DNA of 64,000 bases from Pedobacter sp014947265 (GCF_014947265.1 NZ_JADCNK010000010.1:62001-126000); one strand, 5' to 3'. Shown: positions 18,810-28,365, counted from the first letter of the stretch. The notes: generated by a model from the letters alone, not told the origin. Program-made: numbers and translations.

Positions 18810-21230
18810 ATGAAAAAATTATATTACTTGTTTATCCTGATCAGTTTATCAGCTGCTGTGCATGCCCAAAGTGGCCGGTCAGTTTTGGATTTTGACCAAA
18901 ACTGGACGTTTAACCTGGGCGACATACCCAACGGCCAAAACGTTGATTTTAATGATGCCAGCTGGCGAAAATTAAATTTACCTCATGACTGGAGCATAGA
19001 AGGCGAATTTAAAAAAGAAAACCCGGCCACTGTGGAAGGTGGCGCTTTGCCAGGCGGTATAGGCTGGTACCGTAAAACCTTTACCATCCCGCAAACAGAT
19101 AAAGGCAAATTGATCTATATTGCTTTTGACGGTGTTTATCAAAAAAGCGATGTATGGATAAACGGTCATCATTTAGGTTACAGACCAAACGGTTATATCA
19201 GTTTCAGATATGAACTTACGCCCTATTTAAATTATGGCGGTAAAAATGTGATAGCTGTAAAGGCTGATAATTCTTTACAACCAAATTCCCGCTGGTATTC
19301 AGGTTCGGGCATTTACCGCAATGTCTGGCTGATCAGCACCAACAAAATTGCCGTTAACCATTGGGGTACTTTTGTAACCACACCAAAGGTAAGCGCCAGC
19401 CATGCCGATATTAACCTGAGCGTTAGCATAAAAAACGCGGCAGGCAATACTCAACTTGCCACTGTTGTCAGCAGCATATATGCCAACGGCAAAGTAGTAG
19501 CAAGCAAAACCCTTACAGGCCTTAGTTTAAAGGATACGGTTACTACCATAAGCCAGAATTTTGGTGTTAATAACCCGGTATTATGGTCGGTTAACAAACC
19601 GTTCCTGTATAAAGTACAAACTAAAATATTGGTGAATAACGTAGTGGTTGATCAGTATGAAACACCGCTGGGTATCCGTTATTTCAATTTTGATGCGGAT
19701 AAAGGCTTCAGTCTGAACGGGGTTTACATGAAAATAAACGGCGTTTGCCAACACCATGACCTGGGCGCGCTGGGCACCGCATTTAATGTGCACGCGCTGG
19801 AAAGGCAGTTTAAAATATTAAAGGAAATGGGCGTAAATGCGATACGCACCTCACACAACCCACCCGCACCACAGTTTTTAGACCTTGCAGACCGCATGGG
19901 CCTTATTATTATGGACGAAGCATTTGACGTATGGCAGGTTCATAAGAGGCCTCAGTTTGACTCTCATCTTTTCTTTAAGGAATGGCACAAGCGCGACCTG
20001 ACAGATCAGATACTGCGAGACAGGAACCACCCTTCGGTGATCATATGGAGTATTGGAAATGAAATACCCGAGCAAAGAGATACCAGCGCGACACGTATAG
20101 CCCGCGAGCTCGCCGGTATCATTCATCAACTGGATACCACAAGACCAATCACTACAGGCAATAACGAACCCGGCCCGGGCAATAAAATTGTCGAATCGGG
20201 CGCTGTTGACCTCTTAGGCTACAATTACCATAACGATAAACTGGCCAATTTCCAGAAGGATTACCCTGGTAAAAAATTCATTGGTACCGAAACAGCTTCG
20301 GCGCTGGAAAGCCGCGGTGTTTACAATACTTCGCCCGATACCATTAAACGGTGGCCGGGAGGCGGGGTAGTGAATGGCAAAAAGGTAAGTTGGAAAATGA
20401 ATGCTGATCATACCGTTAATGCTTATGATAATATTTCGGCACCCTGGGGTCATACCCACGAGGAAACCTTGAAAATATATAAAAAACATGCTTTTCTGTC
20501 CGGCCAGTTCGTATGGACCGGGTTTGATTATATAGGCGAACCATGGCCTTATCAATGGCCGTCCCGCAGTTCATACTTCGGGATAGTAGATCTGGCTGGC
20601 TTCCCTAAGGACGTTTATTATTTATATCAGAGCGAATGGACCAATAAAACAGTGCTCCACTTATTACCGCACTGGAACTGGGAAGCTGGTAAAGTTGTTG
20701 ATGTTTGGGCCTATTACAGTAATGCCGATGAGGTTGAACTGTTTTTAAACGACAAATCATTAGGTACAAAATCAAAACAGGGAGACAGCCTGCACATTGC
20801 CTGGAAAGTAAACTATGAGCCGGGAACCTTAAAGGCCGTATCGCGCAAAAATGGCAAAGTGGTGAAAACTACAGAAGTTAGAACCGCAGGGGCGCCAGCC
20901 AGGATAGAATTAAGTGCCGACAGGAGCAGCATACGTTCAAATGATCATGATCTTTCTTTTATCACGGTTAAAATTGTAGATAAGAATGGCATAATGGTGC
21001 CGAATGCAGATAATGATGTTAAATTCAAACTGTCAGGAGCCGACAGCTTCCTTGCGGGTGTTGATAATGGAAGCCAAACCAGCCATGAATCGTTCAAAGC
21101 CGATCATCGAAAAACCTTTAATGGTTTGGCCCTGGCAATTATTGGCGCTAAAAATAAACCGGGTACCGTTACAATAACAGCAACAGCCGATGGCTTACCT
21201 GCTGCATCGTTGCCCATTACTATTAAATAA
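18810..21230 (+). CDS. Secreted GH2 glycoside hydrolase, beta-galactosidase type
   Basis: Exported enzyme of 806 residues with signal peptide ending AVHAQ. Domain order: N-terminal sugar-binding jelly roll (about 25-190; NLPHDWSIEG, GGIGWYRKTF), immunoglobulin-like domain (190-290), TIM barrel (290-590), then a DUF4982-like domain and a C-terminal Ig-like (Big) domain. The catalytic acid/base is Glu418 in IWSIGNE and the probable nucleophile Glu494 in FIGTETAS. TSHNPPAPQFLDLADRMGL is the usual barrel strand motif. It stands alone, without SusCD partners, and its exact substrate (beta-galactoside, or another beta-glycoside) is not certain. Confidence 0.9.
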   Translation: MKKLYYLFILISLSAAVHAQSGRSVLDFDQNWTFNLGDIPNGQNVDFNDASWRKLNLPHDWSIEGEFKKENPATVEGGALPGGIGWYRKTFTIPQTDKGKLIYIAFDGVYQKSDVWINGHHLGYRPNGYISFRYELTPYLNYGGKNVIAVKADNSLQPNSRWYSGSGIYRNVWLISTNKIAVNHWGTFVTTPKVSASHADINLSVSIKNAAGNTQLATVVSSIYANGKVVASKTLTGLSLKDTVTTISQNFGVNNPVLWSVNKPFLYKVQTKILVNNVVVDQYETPLGIRYFNFDADKGFSLNGVYMKINGVCQHHDLGALGTAFNVHALERQFKILKEMGVNAIRTSHNPPAPQFLDLADRMGLIIMDEAFDVWQVHKRPQFDSHLFFKEWHKRDLTDQILRDRNHPSVIIWSIGNEIPEQRDTSATRIARELAGIIHQLDTTRPITTGNNEPGPGNKIVESGAVDLLGYNYHNDKLANFQKDYPGKKFIGTETASALESRGVYNTSPDTIKRWPGGGVVNGKKVSWKMNADHTVNAYDNISAPWGHTHEETLKIYKKHAFLSGQFVWTGFDYIGEPWPYQWPSRSSYFGIVDLAGFPKDVYYLYQSEWTNKTVLHLLPHWNWEAGKVVDVWAYYSNADEVELFLNDKSLGTKSKQGDSLHIAWKVNYEPGTLKAVSRKNGKVVKTTEVRTAGAPARIELSADRSSIRSNDHDLSFITVKIVDKNGIMVPNADNDVKFKLSGADSFLAGVDNGSQTSHESFKADHRKTFNGLALAIIGAKNKPGTVTITATADGLPAASLPITIK

Positions 21231-21375
21231 ACCAATTGGCTATGAAAATGCTTTCTGCTTACCATAGCGGATGGTAATTGTTGTATTTGCTAAAAAATGT
21301 TGCTTAAGTTTTTCCTTGGCTTCCATAAAATCAAGTATTTTATTTGAAACAGGTTGAGACTTGAATGTGAAATCT

Positions 21376-22260
21376 TTATTTATCGATATTGTTACTTTTT
21401 GTTCCGCTACTGATGCTGATAAAGGCTTTTAAAGCAGGGGAAAGTGGCACATCTTTTCTGTAGACCAAAATCGTTGTCATAAGGCCCAACTCCTTTGGCA
21501 GAGGGAATGTTTTTATATTTCTATTACCATAAAACGTACTTATGATTTCTTCTGGCAGAACACTAAATCCAATACCAGATTCAATGAAATTTACAACGCC
21601 CTCAATGGAATTCATTACGGTTTTATGATATTCGGCAATACCTTTACTTACAAGCCAGGAGTCAAGTTTAGCTCTAAAGACGCAGCCCTGATCGAAAACT
21701 ATTGTTTTAATCGGATTTTTTTTAAGTAAAACATCCAGGTTTTCACAATCTGCCGGAGCAACAATTACGACCTGTTCGTCATTTATTTTAATTTGTTCAA
21801 GCTCAGGAATGTCAAGTGGAGCAGGGATAAATGCAGCGTCTAGTTTATAATTCAACACATCACTAATTAAGCTGGCTCTCATCGCGGATCTAAAATCCAG
21901 GTCAACAAAAGGGAATTTAGAGGCAAGTTCATTAACAAGTTCGGGTCCTTTCAGGGTCATCATCGTTTCCAAAAATCCAATTTTAATCTGGCCCTTTACG
22001 ATGTCACTTTTACCAATCGACCTTTTTGCCTCATCCAAAATATGGTTGATTTGCTTGGTATACCTAATAAGTTTTTCGCCTTCCGGAGTTAATTCGACCT
22101 TGCGGTTGTTTCTGGTAAAAAGCAGTGCGCCAAACTCCTCTTCCAGATTTTTTATACGGGTAGTTACATTTGATTGAACTGTAAACATGGCTTCAGCAGC
22201 CTTTGTAAAACTGCCATAATGCGCAACGGCTTCAAATAAATTAAGGTCATTCGTATTCAT
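21376..22260 (-). CDS. LysR-family transcriptional regulator
   Basis: N-terminal winged helix (NLFEAVAHYGSFTKAAEAMF, VQSNVTTRIKNLEEEFGALL) followed by a periplasmic-binding-protein-like effector domain (GQIKIGFLETM onward). I place the start at the ATG at 22260 (MNTNDLNLF), because LysR proteins normally begin a few residues before this helix; a longer frame reaches 22299. It is divergent from the alpha/beta hydrolase gene, and the gap holds a perfect 15-bp palindrome, so it probably controls that gene. Confidence 0.9.
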   Translation of the reverse strand: MNTNDLNLFEAVAHYGSFTKAAEAMFTVQSNVTTRIKNLEEEFGALLFTRNNRKVELTPEGEKLIRYTKQINHILDEAKRSIGKSDIVKGQIKIGFLETMMTLKGPELVNELASKFPFVDLDFRSAMRASLISDVLNYKLDAAFIPAPLDIPELEQIKINDEQVVIVAPADCENLDVLLKKNPIKTIVFDQGCVFRAKLDSWLVSKGIAEYHKTVMNSIEGVVNFIESGIGFSVLPEEIISTFYGNRNIKTFPLPKELGLMTTILVYRKDVPLSPALKAFISISSGTKSNNIDK

Positions 22261-22273
22261 AAATCTTAAATTG

Positions 22274-22288
22274 AGATACATAGTATCT
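22274..22288. promoter_or_regulatory. Palindromic candidate operator for the LysR regulator
   Basis: Perfect 15-bp palindrome AGATACATAGTATCT, 14 bp before the chosen LysR start and 12 bp from the promoter of the divergent hydrolase gene. The half-sites fit the T-N11-A style of LysR boxes. Binding by this LysR protein is inferred from position. Confidence 0.5.
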
Positions 22289-22299
22289 TTATAAATCAT

Positions 22300-22330
22300 T
22301 TTGAAAGATTAAATATCAGGTTTACTTTTG
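22300..22330 (+). promoter_or_regulatory. Promoter of the alpha/beta hydrolase gene
   Basis: Bacteroidetes-type elements: TTTG (22300-22303), a 19-nt spacer and TACTTTTG (22323-22330), which fits TAnnTTTG. The start codon lies 17 bp downstream. Confidence 0.55.
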
Positions 22331-22347
22331 AATAAAAAAAAGGAAAA

Positions 22348-23316
22348 ATGAAAAAACTAAAAATAGCCTTCACGATCATCTTGACTGGCTTATTAGGGAG
22401 AACAGAAATTATGGCACAATCAAACACAGTTAAAACAAGTCCTGCTTTAGAAGTTGGGCTTGTTCATCACCGCAAAGTAAATGTAAACGGACTTGGCGTA
22501 TTTTATAGAGAGTCAGGCCCGGCAGGAGCCCCTACAATATTACTATTGCATGGTTACCCAACATCGTCACATATGTTTCGCAATCTGATACCGATGTTAA
22601 ACAAAAAATATCACGTTATAGCCCCTGATCTTCCTGGATTTGGAAATACTGATTTGCCAGATCGTACAACTTATAACTATACTTTTGAAAATCTGGCCAA
22701 AACAATGCAGGGTTTTATTGATGAATTAGGTTTAAAAAGGTTTGCAATTTATGTATTCGATTATGGTGCACCAACCGGATTTCGTCTGGCACTTGCAAAT
22801 CCAGAGAAAATTACGGGGATTATTTCGCAGAATGGCAATGCCTATGTAGAAGGATTGAGTACGGGGTGGAATCCAATTCAGAAATATTGGGAAAATGACA
22901 CCCAGGAAAATAGAGATGCACTAAGGTCTTTTTATAGCAATGAGGGAACGAAATTCCAATATTTTACTGGTGTTACCGATTCATCGCTAGTAGCCCCCGA
23001 AGCTTACATTTTGGACCAGTATTTTCTAGATAGACCAGAATCTGCAGAAATTCAGCTTGACCTGTTGAAAGACTATAAAACAAATGTTGATCTGTATCCA
23101 TCGTTTCAAAAGTATTTTAGAACCAATAAACCAAAATTGCTTGCTGTGTGGGGAAATAAAGATCCATTTTTTCTTCCAGCCGGAGCTGAGGCCTATAAAA
23201 AAGATATTCCTAACGCAATAGTTAAATTTTATGATACTGGTCACTTTGCGTTAGAAACCCATGCACAGGAGATAGGAAATGAAATACTGAAGTTTCTCTC
23301 CACCCTTCCAAAATAA
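22348..23316 (+). CDS. Secreted alpha/beta hydrolase, epoxide-hydrolase/haloalkane-dehalogenase type
   Basis: Hydrolase of 322 residues with an N-terminal signal peptide (hydrophobic run ending near IMAQS). HGYPTSSHMF is the oxyanion HGxP motif. The nucleophile elbow reads VFDYGAP, so the nucleophile is Asp, as in epoxide hydrolases and haloalkane dehalogenases, not Ser. LLAVWGNKDPFF carries the acid region and DTGHFALE the catalytic His. An export signal on such an enzyme is worth noting. The natural substrate is unknown. The divergent LysR gene is the probable regulator. Confidence 0.87.
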   Translation: MKKLKIAFTIILTGLLGRTEIMAQSNTVKTSPALEVGLVHHRKVNVNGLGVFYRESGPAGAPTILLLHGYPTSSHMFRNLIPMLNKKYHVIAPDLPGFGNTDLPDRTTYNYTFENLAKTMQGFIDELGLKRFAIYVFDYGAPTGFRLALANPEKITGIISQNGNAYVEGLSTGWNPIQKYWENDTQENRDALRSFYSNEGTKFQYFTGVTDSSLVAPEAYILDQYFLDRPESAEIQLDLLKDYKTNVDLYPSFQKYFRTNKPKLLAVWGNKDPFFLPAGAEAYKKDIPNAIVKFYDTGHFALETHAQEIGNEILKFLSTLPK

Positions 23317-23407
23317 GTTTTTCGGATATAATACGGCCTAAATGTGAAGGATTTGTACCTGGAGTTGGCAGGTTGAAGAGCATGGTTATGTATAATCCAT
23401 AAAGCAA

Positions 23408-23709
23408 GAGGCTGTCCTATAAATCAATTTATCCTAGATGTTGCCACGTTGAGCTTAGCCTGTGCTAAGCTTGCCGAAGCATCGAAACGCTCCCTTAAGG
23501 TAGTTTCAACAAGTCCTTGGACACGGTACCATAGACAGAATCCATTAGCACGGCCGTCATTCCCGCGCATGCGGGAATCTTAAAGCGCTTGCATTACGAT
23601 TCCCAATCGAGTTGGGAATGACGATCTCGCGCAGCCTAATCTGTCTTTTATATTGATTTTATGAAATAATTACTCCTCAGGATGACATTCATATTTATGA
23701 GACAGCCTC
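23408..23709. mobile_element. MITE-like repeat element with 17-bp inverted ends
   Basis: A 302-bp non-coding block begins GAGGCTGTCCTATAAAT and ends with the inverted copy of GAGGCTGTCTCATAAAT (15 of 17 positions match). Inside lies a second fold: CGTCATTCCC (23555-23564) pairs with GGGAATGACG (23614-23623) and encloses a short CCCGCGCATGCGGG hairpin. No transposase frame is present. It fills almost all of the 425-bp gap between the hydrolase and the DUF1348 gene. Confidence 0.6.
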
Positions 23710-23741
23710 TTTTTTCAAATAACAAATAAATCAAATGATTG

Positions 23742-24152
23742 ATGGAAATTAAAAACCCAGTACCACCGTTTAACTACGATTCCGCGGTGAAGAAAGTTAT
23801 GCTTGCAGAGCACGCATGGAATAGCCGCAATCCTGAAGTAGTATGCATGGCCTATACCCTTAATACAGAATGGCGCAATCGGTCGGAATTTATCTCGGGC
23901 CGCGAAGAAGTCAAAGTATTTTTAGCAAACAAATGGGAGAATGAACTTGACTACAAGCTTAAAAAAGAACTTTGGGCATTTACTGATAACCGTATAGCAG
24001 TTCGCTTTGAATATGAATGGCATAACCATCAAGGGCAATGGTTCCGCAGCTTTGGTAATGAGCTTTGGGAATTTGATAAATACGGGCTAATGGAGAAACG
24101 GTTCGCAAGCATCAATGATCTGGCCATTGATGAAAAAGATCGAATTCTATAA
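23742..24152 (+). CDS. NTF2-like protein of the DUF1348 family
   Basis: Protein of about 136 residues. Its composition is that of DUF1348, a nuclear-transport-factor-2-like cone fold: AEHAWNSRNPE, NTEWRNRSEF, FLANKWENELDYKLKKELW, VRFEYEWHN and WFRSFGNELWEF. These proteins are small, cytoplasmic and of unknown substrate. I take the ATG at 23742; a TTG one codon earlier is also in frame. A terminator-like hairpin follows. Confidence 0.85.
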   Translation: MEIKNPVPPFNYDSAVKKVMLAEHAWNSRNPEVVCMAYTLNTEWRNRSEFISGREEVKVFLANKWENELDYKLKKELWAFTDNRIAVRFEYEWHNHQGQWFRSFGNELWEFDKYGLMEKRFASINDLAIDEKDRIL

Positions 24153-24174
24153 AATAGATAAACACTAATGTTAA

Positions 24175-24201
24175 AAGGCGCTGGTATATTGTTAGCGCCT
24201 T
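24175..24201 (+). terminator. Hairpin after the DUF1348 gene
   Basis: Perfect 8-bp inverted repeat AAGGCGCT / AGCGCCTT with an 11-nt loop, 22 bp after the stop codon. There is no clear U tract, so termination is likely but not certain. Confidence 0.45.
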
Positions 24202-24245
24202 GCCAGTTTCATATCAAACTAATGATCTGAGATAACCATTTTTGA

Positions 24246-24475
24246 GCTATTTCAAATGATATAACTAAGATTTCTGATTAGAGTTTTGGATTACATTCAA
24301 TCCTTCGTTTTTGATATAGCGCAAATTATCAAAGATTCATTATCAAAAAGTAAAATTCAGATTTCAATAATGGAATGGGTTTATGATAATCAGTTATAAA
24401 AAATATGCTTTAAGAAGTCATATAAGGGATATACCCCTGAGATCTTCAGACCTAATTGATTATCAAATAATGAGG
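24246..24475 (+). repeat. Dispersed 230-bp repeat, copy A
   Basis: Copy A of a non-coding repeat found three times in this window (other copies 28522-28750 and 30257-30381). It starts GCTATTTCAAATG and ends TTGATTATCAAATAATGAGG; the end falls 68 bp before the membrane AraC gene. It fills most of the 391-bp gap. Within it, short arms around ATTCATT and AATGGGT could pair as RNA. Confidence 0.7.
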
Positions 24476-24543
24476 AAAAGAATAAATACGTTTACACTTT
24501 TTAAAGATCAGTTTCATATATATATCTTTACAAGAGAAAGTTT

Positions 24544-25728
24544 ATGATGGCATTTGAATTCAACATCTACAGCGCATTTTTGTTATTGCCCTTTTCGCAA
24601 GCTGTTTTGTTCGGAATACTGTTGATTTGTAAAACGGGAGATAAATTCAAGATATCCAATCTACTTTTGGGCATTATCCTTTTGATGATAGGCATAAAGA
24701 TAGCTTTTTGGATGCTTGGTTTTGCTGGTTGGTACGATTCGCATGATACCTATACCAGTTTCATGTTCTATTTCCCTTTTAATACAATCTGTCTAATAGG
24801 CCCATTGATTTACTTTTATTTTTTATCTGCTACCAACCAAAATTTTAAGTTTAAAAAGAAACATGCCAATCATATCTGGCTCCCTATAATCTGGGCGGCA
24901 GTTATTCTTGGTAAATTATCAATAGATTATATCCTGTATTTCCCATTTCCAAAAAACCTCTATACTCAATTCGGTACCAAGGGACCATTGGCTGAGATTG
25001 ACAAAACGATGCTTTTTAATCTAATAAGCTACGGCTCGTTTGTATATTATCTATTACTAACCTTCAAATCTTTCTACGCGTATAAGCAATACGCAGTTCA
25101 AAACCTTTCTTCATTGGAAAACCTGGATTTTGTTTGGCTTAGGAATATACTTTTGGCATTAGGTACAGGGCTGGTTTTGATGTTTATATATCAATTGATA
25201 AATTGGGTTACTCCTCTATCTTACAAGGCAGATTGGTACAGTTATATGTTCTTAGGGGTATTGGTCTACTATCTGGGAATAAAAGGTTACATGTTTCAGG
25301 TAGCAACTAAACCAGCTTTGTATTTTACCCAAAGAGCAAAGATTGACGATGATCAGTCATATGAGCCCAAGGTGTTTTTAGATTTACCTGTACGTATGAG
25401 CGAACTCACCAAGTTGCTGGATCAGCAGAAGCCCTACCTGATATCAGAACTCACTTTAAATCAGCTTGCATCCATGATGACGTTGAATTCCGGTATTCTT
25501 TCCAGGGTGATCAATACGGGCTATAACCTTAACTTCAATGATTTTATAAACGGGTATCGGATAAAAGAAGTTCTCTCTAAGATTGACGACCAGGAGCACA
25601 AAAAAATCACACTACTGGGGATTGCATTGGATAGTGGATTTAATTCCAAGGCGACATTTAACCGTGCCTTCAAAAAACAAATGGGAAAAACACCCCTGGA
25701 ATATATTAAAAGCCTGGAAAAACCTTAG
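24544..25728 (+). CDS. Membrane-anchored AraC-family regulator
   Basis: Protein of 394 residues. The first 245 residues contain about seven hydrophobic helices (for example LLLPFSQAVLFGILLIC, LLLGIILLMIGIKIAFWML, HIWLPIIWAAVILGKLSI, ILLALGTGLVLMFIYQLI). The C-terminus is a cytoplasmic AraC DNA-binding domain (LTLNQLASMMTLNSGILSRV, then GIALDSGFNSKATFNRAFKK). This design, membrane sensor plus AraC domain in one chain, is common in Bacteroidota. It starts with two ATG codons at 24544. The S41 protease gene begins 63 bp downstream and may be its target or partner. Confidence 0.88.
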   Translation: MMAFEFNIYSAFLLLPFSQAVLFGILLICKTGDKFKISNLLLGIILLMIGIKIAFWMLGFAGWYDSHDTYTSFMFYFPFNTICLIGPLIYFYFLSATNQNFKFKKKHANHIWLPIIWAAVILGKLSIDYILYFPFPKNLYTQFGTKGPLAEIDKTMLFNLISYGSFVYYLLLTFKSFYAYKQYAVQNLSSLENLDFVWLRNILLALGTGLVLMFIYQLINWVTPLSYKADWYSYMFLGVLVYYLGIKGYMFQVATKPALYFTQRAKIDDDQSYEPKVFLDLPVRMSELTKLLDQQKPYLISELTLNQLASMMTLNSGILSRVINTGYNLNFNDFINGYRIKEVLSKIDDQEHKKITLLGIALDSGFNSKATFNRAFKKQMGKTPLEYIKSLEKP

Positions 25729-25791
25729 TTAATTAGTATCAATATATGATTTGAAGCGATGAGTCAAGCTTTTTAAACAACTTTTGCTTCT

Positions 25792-27297
25792 ATGATTAAA
25801 ACGTATACACTTATCCTATGTCTGATGTGGACAACTATATCATACAGCCAGGAAAAGCAGATGCTGCTTACCATAAGTCAAATGCATTCGGACTTAGCAA
25901 TATTAAACTCTGCGCTCACATCACTTCATCCTGGAACTTACCGCTACCTTAAGAAATTACAACTGGATCGATATTTTAAAGAAATTAAAATACAAACTAA
26001 CAAGCCACTCAGTGTCAACGAATACTATATAAAACTTTCTCAACTGACTGCCAAACTGAAGTGTGGTCATACTTATTTGAATCCATATAACCAAAAAAAG
26101 GCTCTATCCTCCCAGTTAAACTCTGAACTTGTAATACCCCTACTCTTTAAAGTCATCAATAAAAAAATAATCGTGACTCACAATCTATCAGAACATGGCA
26201 AGATAAAGGCCGGGGATGAGGTAATTAGCATAAATGGCCGACCAACCGCAGAAATTATTGATTCATTGTTAACCGTTAGCCGTTCAGATGGAAAGCACGG
26301 ATTGAACAAAAAACTGGATAATATTGGCATATCTCCCTATTTTGCTAATAAAGATAGATACGCATTATTCGATATTTATTTCCCACTGTTCTTTGCTAAG
26401 CATTCATCGTCTGACTATGATGAAGTGGCGGTGAAACCTTTTAACAAGGATGAAGTGATTAAGTATTCTTTACACATGATTAGTAAACAAGTGAGGCAAG
26501 AAAGATACCAGGCTCGTTTTGAAACAGAATCCATGCAACCAACGGCTAGCTTTTCGGTGCTCTCACCGCAATGTGGCTATTTGAAAATTCGCGACTTCAC
26601 AACTAAGGGATGGGGTAAAAATTATGAATACTGTCTGGATAGCATTTTTATTAAATTGAAAAATATAAGAGCATCCAAATTAATTGTAGACATTAGAGAT
26701 AATGAAGGCGGGGACGATGATGTGCGCAATAAGGTGATTAGCTATCTAATAACCCATCCCGCTCATCATACAATAAGGCGTTATTTTAGGTTCCTGAAAG
26801 TTTCAGATAGCTTAATGCCATACCTGCAAACTTGGGATCCGTCTTTTAAAAGGCCTAAACTAGCTTCTGATTATAATAGAACCAAAGCAAGCTTGTACTA
26901 CAAAAAAAACACTGGTTCAACCGAATCCATTATACCAAATCAAAACCATTTTGCTGGTCAGGTATATCTATTAATAAATGCAACTAACAGTTCGAGCTCT
27001 TTTTTTATGGCAGATATTTTACAGGAAAACAAATATGCGAAGTTGGTTGGCGAGGCTACCGGAGGAACTAAACAAGGAATCAATGGAGGGCAATTTTTTT
27101 TCTTGTATCTACCATCTTCTGGTATTGAAGTAGATATTCCAATAATCTATCAATCGCCCACTAAACAAAGAAAAGATGAAGGCATAAAACCCGAGATAAC
27201 AGTCAAAACCAAGGTAAGTGATATTGCAAATGGAGTAGATCCACAATTAAATTATATTATACGTCGCCTTTCATTGTCAAAGGGTAAAAGATTATGA
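25792..27297 (+). CDS. Secreted S41-family (tail-specific-protease-like) serine peptidase
   Basis: Exported protein of 501 residues with signal peptide ending ISYSQ. A PDZ-like segment (HGKIKAGDEVISINGRP, about residues 137-153) precedes the S41 catalytic domain: LIVDIRDNEGGDD, then INATNSSSSFFMADI, which holds the catalytic Ser, and GEATGGTKQGINGG. The arrangement is that of C-terminal-processing peptidases, in a shortened form typical of secreted Bacteroidota homologues. The upstream AraC gene has the same direction, with a 63-bp gap. Confidence 0.87.
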   Translation: MIKTYTLILCLMWTTISYSQEKQMLLTISQMHSDLAILNSALTSLHPGTYRYLKKLQLDRYFKEIKIQTNKPLSVNEYYIKLSQLTAKLKCGHTYLNPYNQKKALSSQLNSELVIPLLFKVINKKIIVTHNLSEHGKIKAGDEVISINGRPTAEIIDSLLTVSRSDGKHGLNKKLDNIGISPYFANKDRYALFDIYFPLFFAKHSSSDYDEVAVKPFNKDEVIKYSLHMISKQVRQERYQARFETESMQPTASFSVLSPQCGYLKIRDFTTKGWGKNYEYCLDSIFIKLKNIRASKLIVDIRDNEGGDDDVRNKVISYLITHPAHHTIRRYFRFLKVSDSLMPYLQTWDPSFKRPKLASDYNRTKASLYYKKNTGSTESIIPNQNHFAGQVYLLINATNSSSSFFMADILQENKYAKLVGEATGGTKQGINGGQFFFLYLPSSGIEVDIPIIYQSPTKQRKDEGIKPEITVKTKVSDIANGVDPQLNYIIRRLSLSKGKRL

Positions 27298-27401
27298 CTC
27301 TTCTAGCCTAACCACCCCATTATAAGTCAAAATGTTTTGTTTGTAGTTCACTCTTAATTTCCTGACATGCTTTGTTATGCTTACCCCTCATAAAAACATC
27401 A

Positions 27402-28121
27402 TTATCCTAGCACTAAGCCTTTCTTTTTAATGCCAAAAAAGCAAATATCCTTACCTCTTATCCCGTAAAGCCTGTTATCGACAATCTTTACCGAAAAGTC
27501 CGAAGGCTCTACACCGGACAGCCTCTTCAGGGCTTTGCCTACGGTATTCACAAAATAAACATTATTCCGGTCGGCTGCATAATAAGTGTGGCTTTGGTCA
27601 AGATGATCAGCATCAAAACAGCCAGGCACTTTCTTAAAAGTGTCAACATCCACATCAGGTACATTCCTGCCCCTAAAAAACAGGCTTTCCCTATCCCGGG
27701 CAATATTTTGCCAGATAATGCTGAAGGTCTTTGTATCAGCTCCTTCCACAACATCTTTAAGAAAATAAACTTTATTACCTGCCCGCAGATAATACTCATT
27801 ATATTTTTCTGCCTTGCTGTAATCATATGGCAGGCACCGGTCGTACCAATAATAATTGTTCCCGTCATAACCAATGCCATCTTCGGCATTTATAACTTTA
27901 AATATTTCAGGCTTTGCTCCCTCAATAACAGAAGCGTTGCACATATAGCTGGTAACATACACCCTATTTTTATCCCTGAAGTAAAAAGTCTTGTCCTCAA
28001 AAGCTTCTACCATCTCAAACGAATCGTAATCGATTGTCTTTTTGAGGCTGGTAAATTTTTCCGAATCATACAGATAAATGCTTCTGTCTACAAGCGTGAA
28101 GCCGTGTCCGAGATCTTTCAT
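27402..28121 (-). CDS. DKNYY-family repeat protein
   Basis: Protein of 239 residues built from repeats of the DKNYY type, each with a pattern such as FYFRDKNRVYVTS, YYLRAGNKVYFLKD, LFFRGRNVPDVD and YYAADRNNVYFVN. The family is found in many bacteria and has no known biochemical role. No signal peptide is seen. It lies convergent to the S41 peptidase gene. Confidence 0.8.
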   Translation of the reverse strand: MKDLGHGFTLVDRSIYLYDSEKFTSLKKTIDYDSFEMVEAFEDKTFYFRDKNRVYVTSYMCNASVIEGAKPEIFKVINAEDGIGYDGNNYYWYDRCLPYDYSKAEKYNEYYLRAGNKVYFLKDVVEGADTKTFSIIWQNIARDRESLFFRGRNVPDVDVDTFKKVPGCFDADHLDQSHTYYAADRNNVYFVNTVGKALKRLSGVEPSDFSVKIVDNRLYGIRGKDICFFGIKKKGLVLG

Positions 28122-28365
28122 ATGTCAGGCATTAAGTTAAGCGCATACAAGTTACAAGGTTAAAATTTAAATACAACTTCCTTAAAAAAATTAACGCATC
28201 AGCACGATACAAACACTTACAAAATCTGACGTTTGACGGTTCCAAATGAGCTGTCCAAAATAATAATGTCGTAAAAAATTAAATAAACTTCTCAACACCC
28301 CCACTTTTTTGCTTGATCCCCGTTTCCAAGCCAAATAAGCATATTACAAGATATTTAAAAACCAA

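Noticed and set aside
27588..28163. 191-residue + strand ORF opposite the DKNYY gene
   Set aside because: The minus-strand frame has the repeated DKNYY pattern; the + strand frame is its mirror and has no motif.
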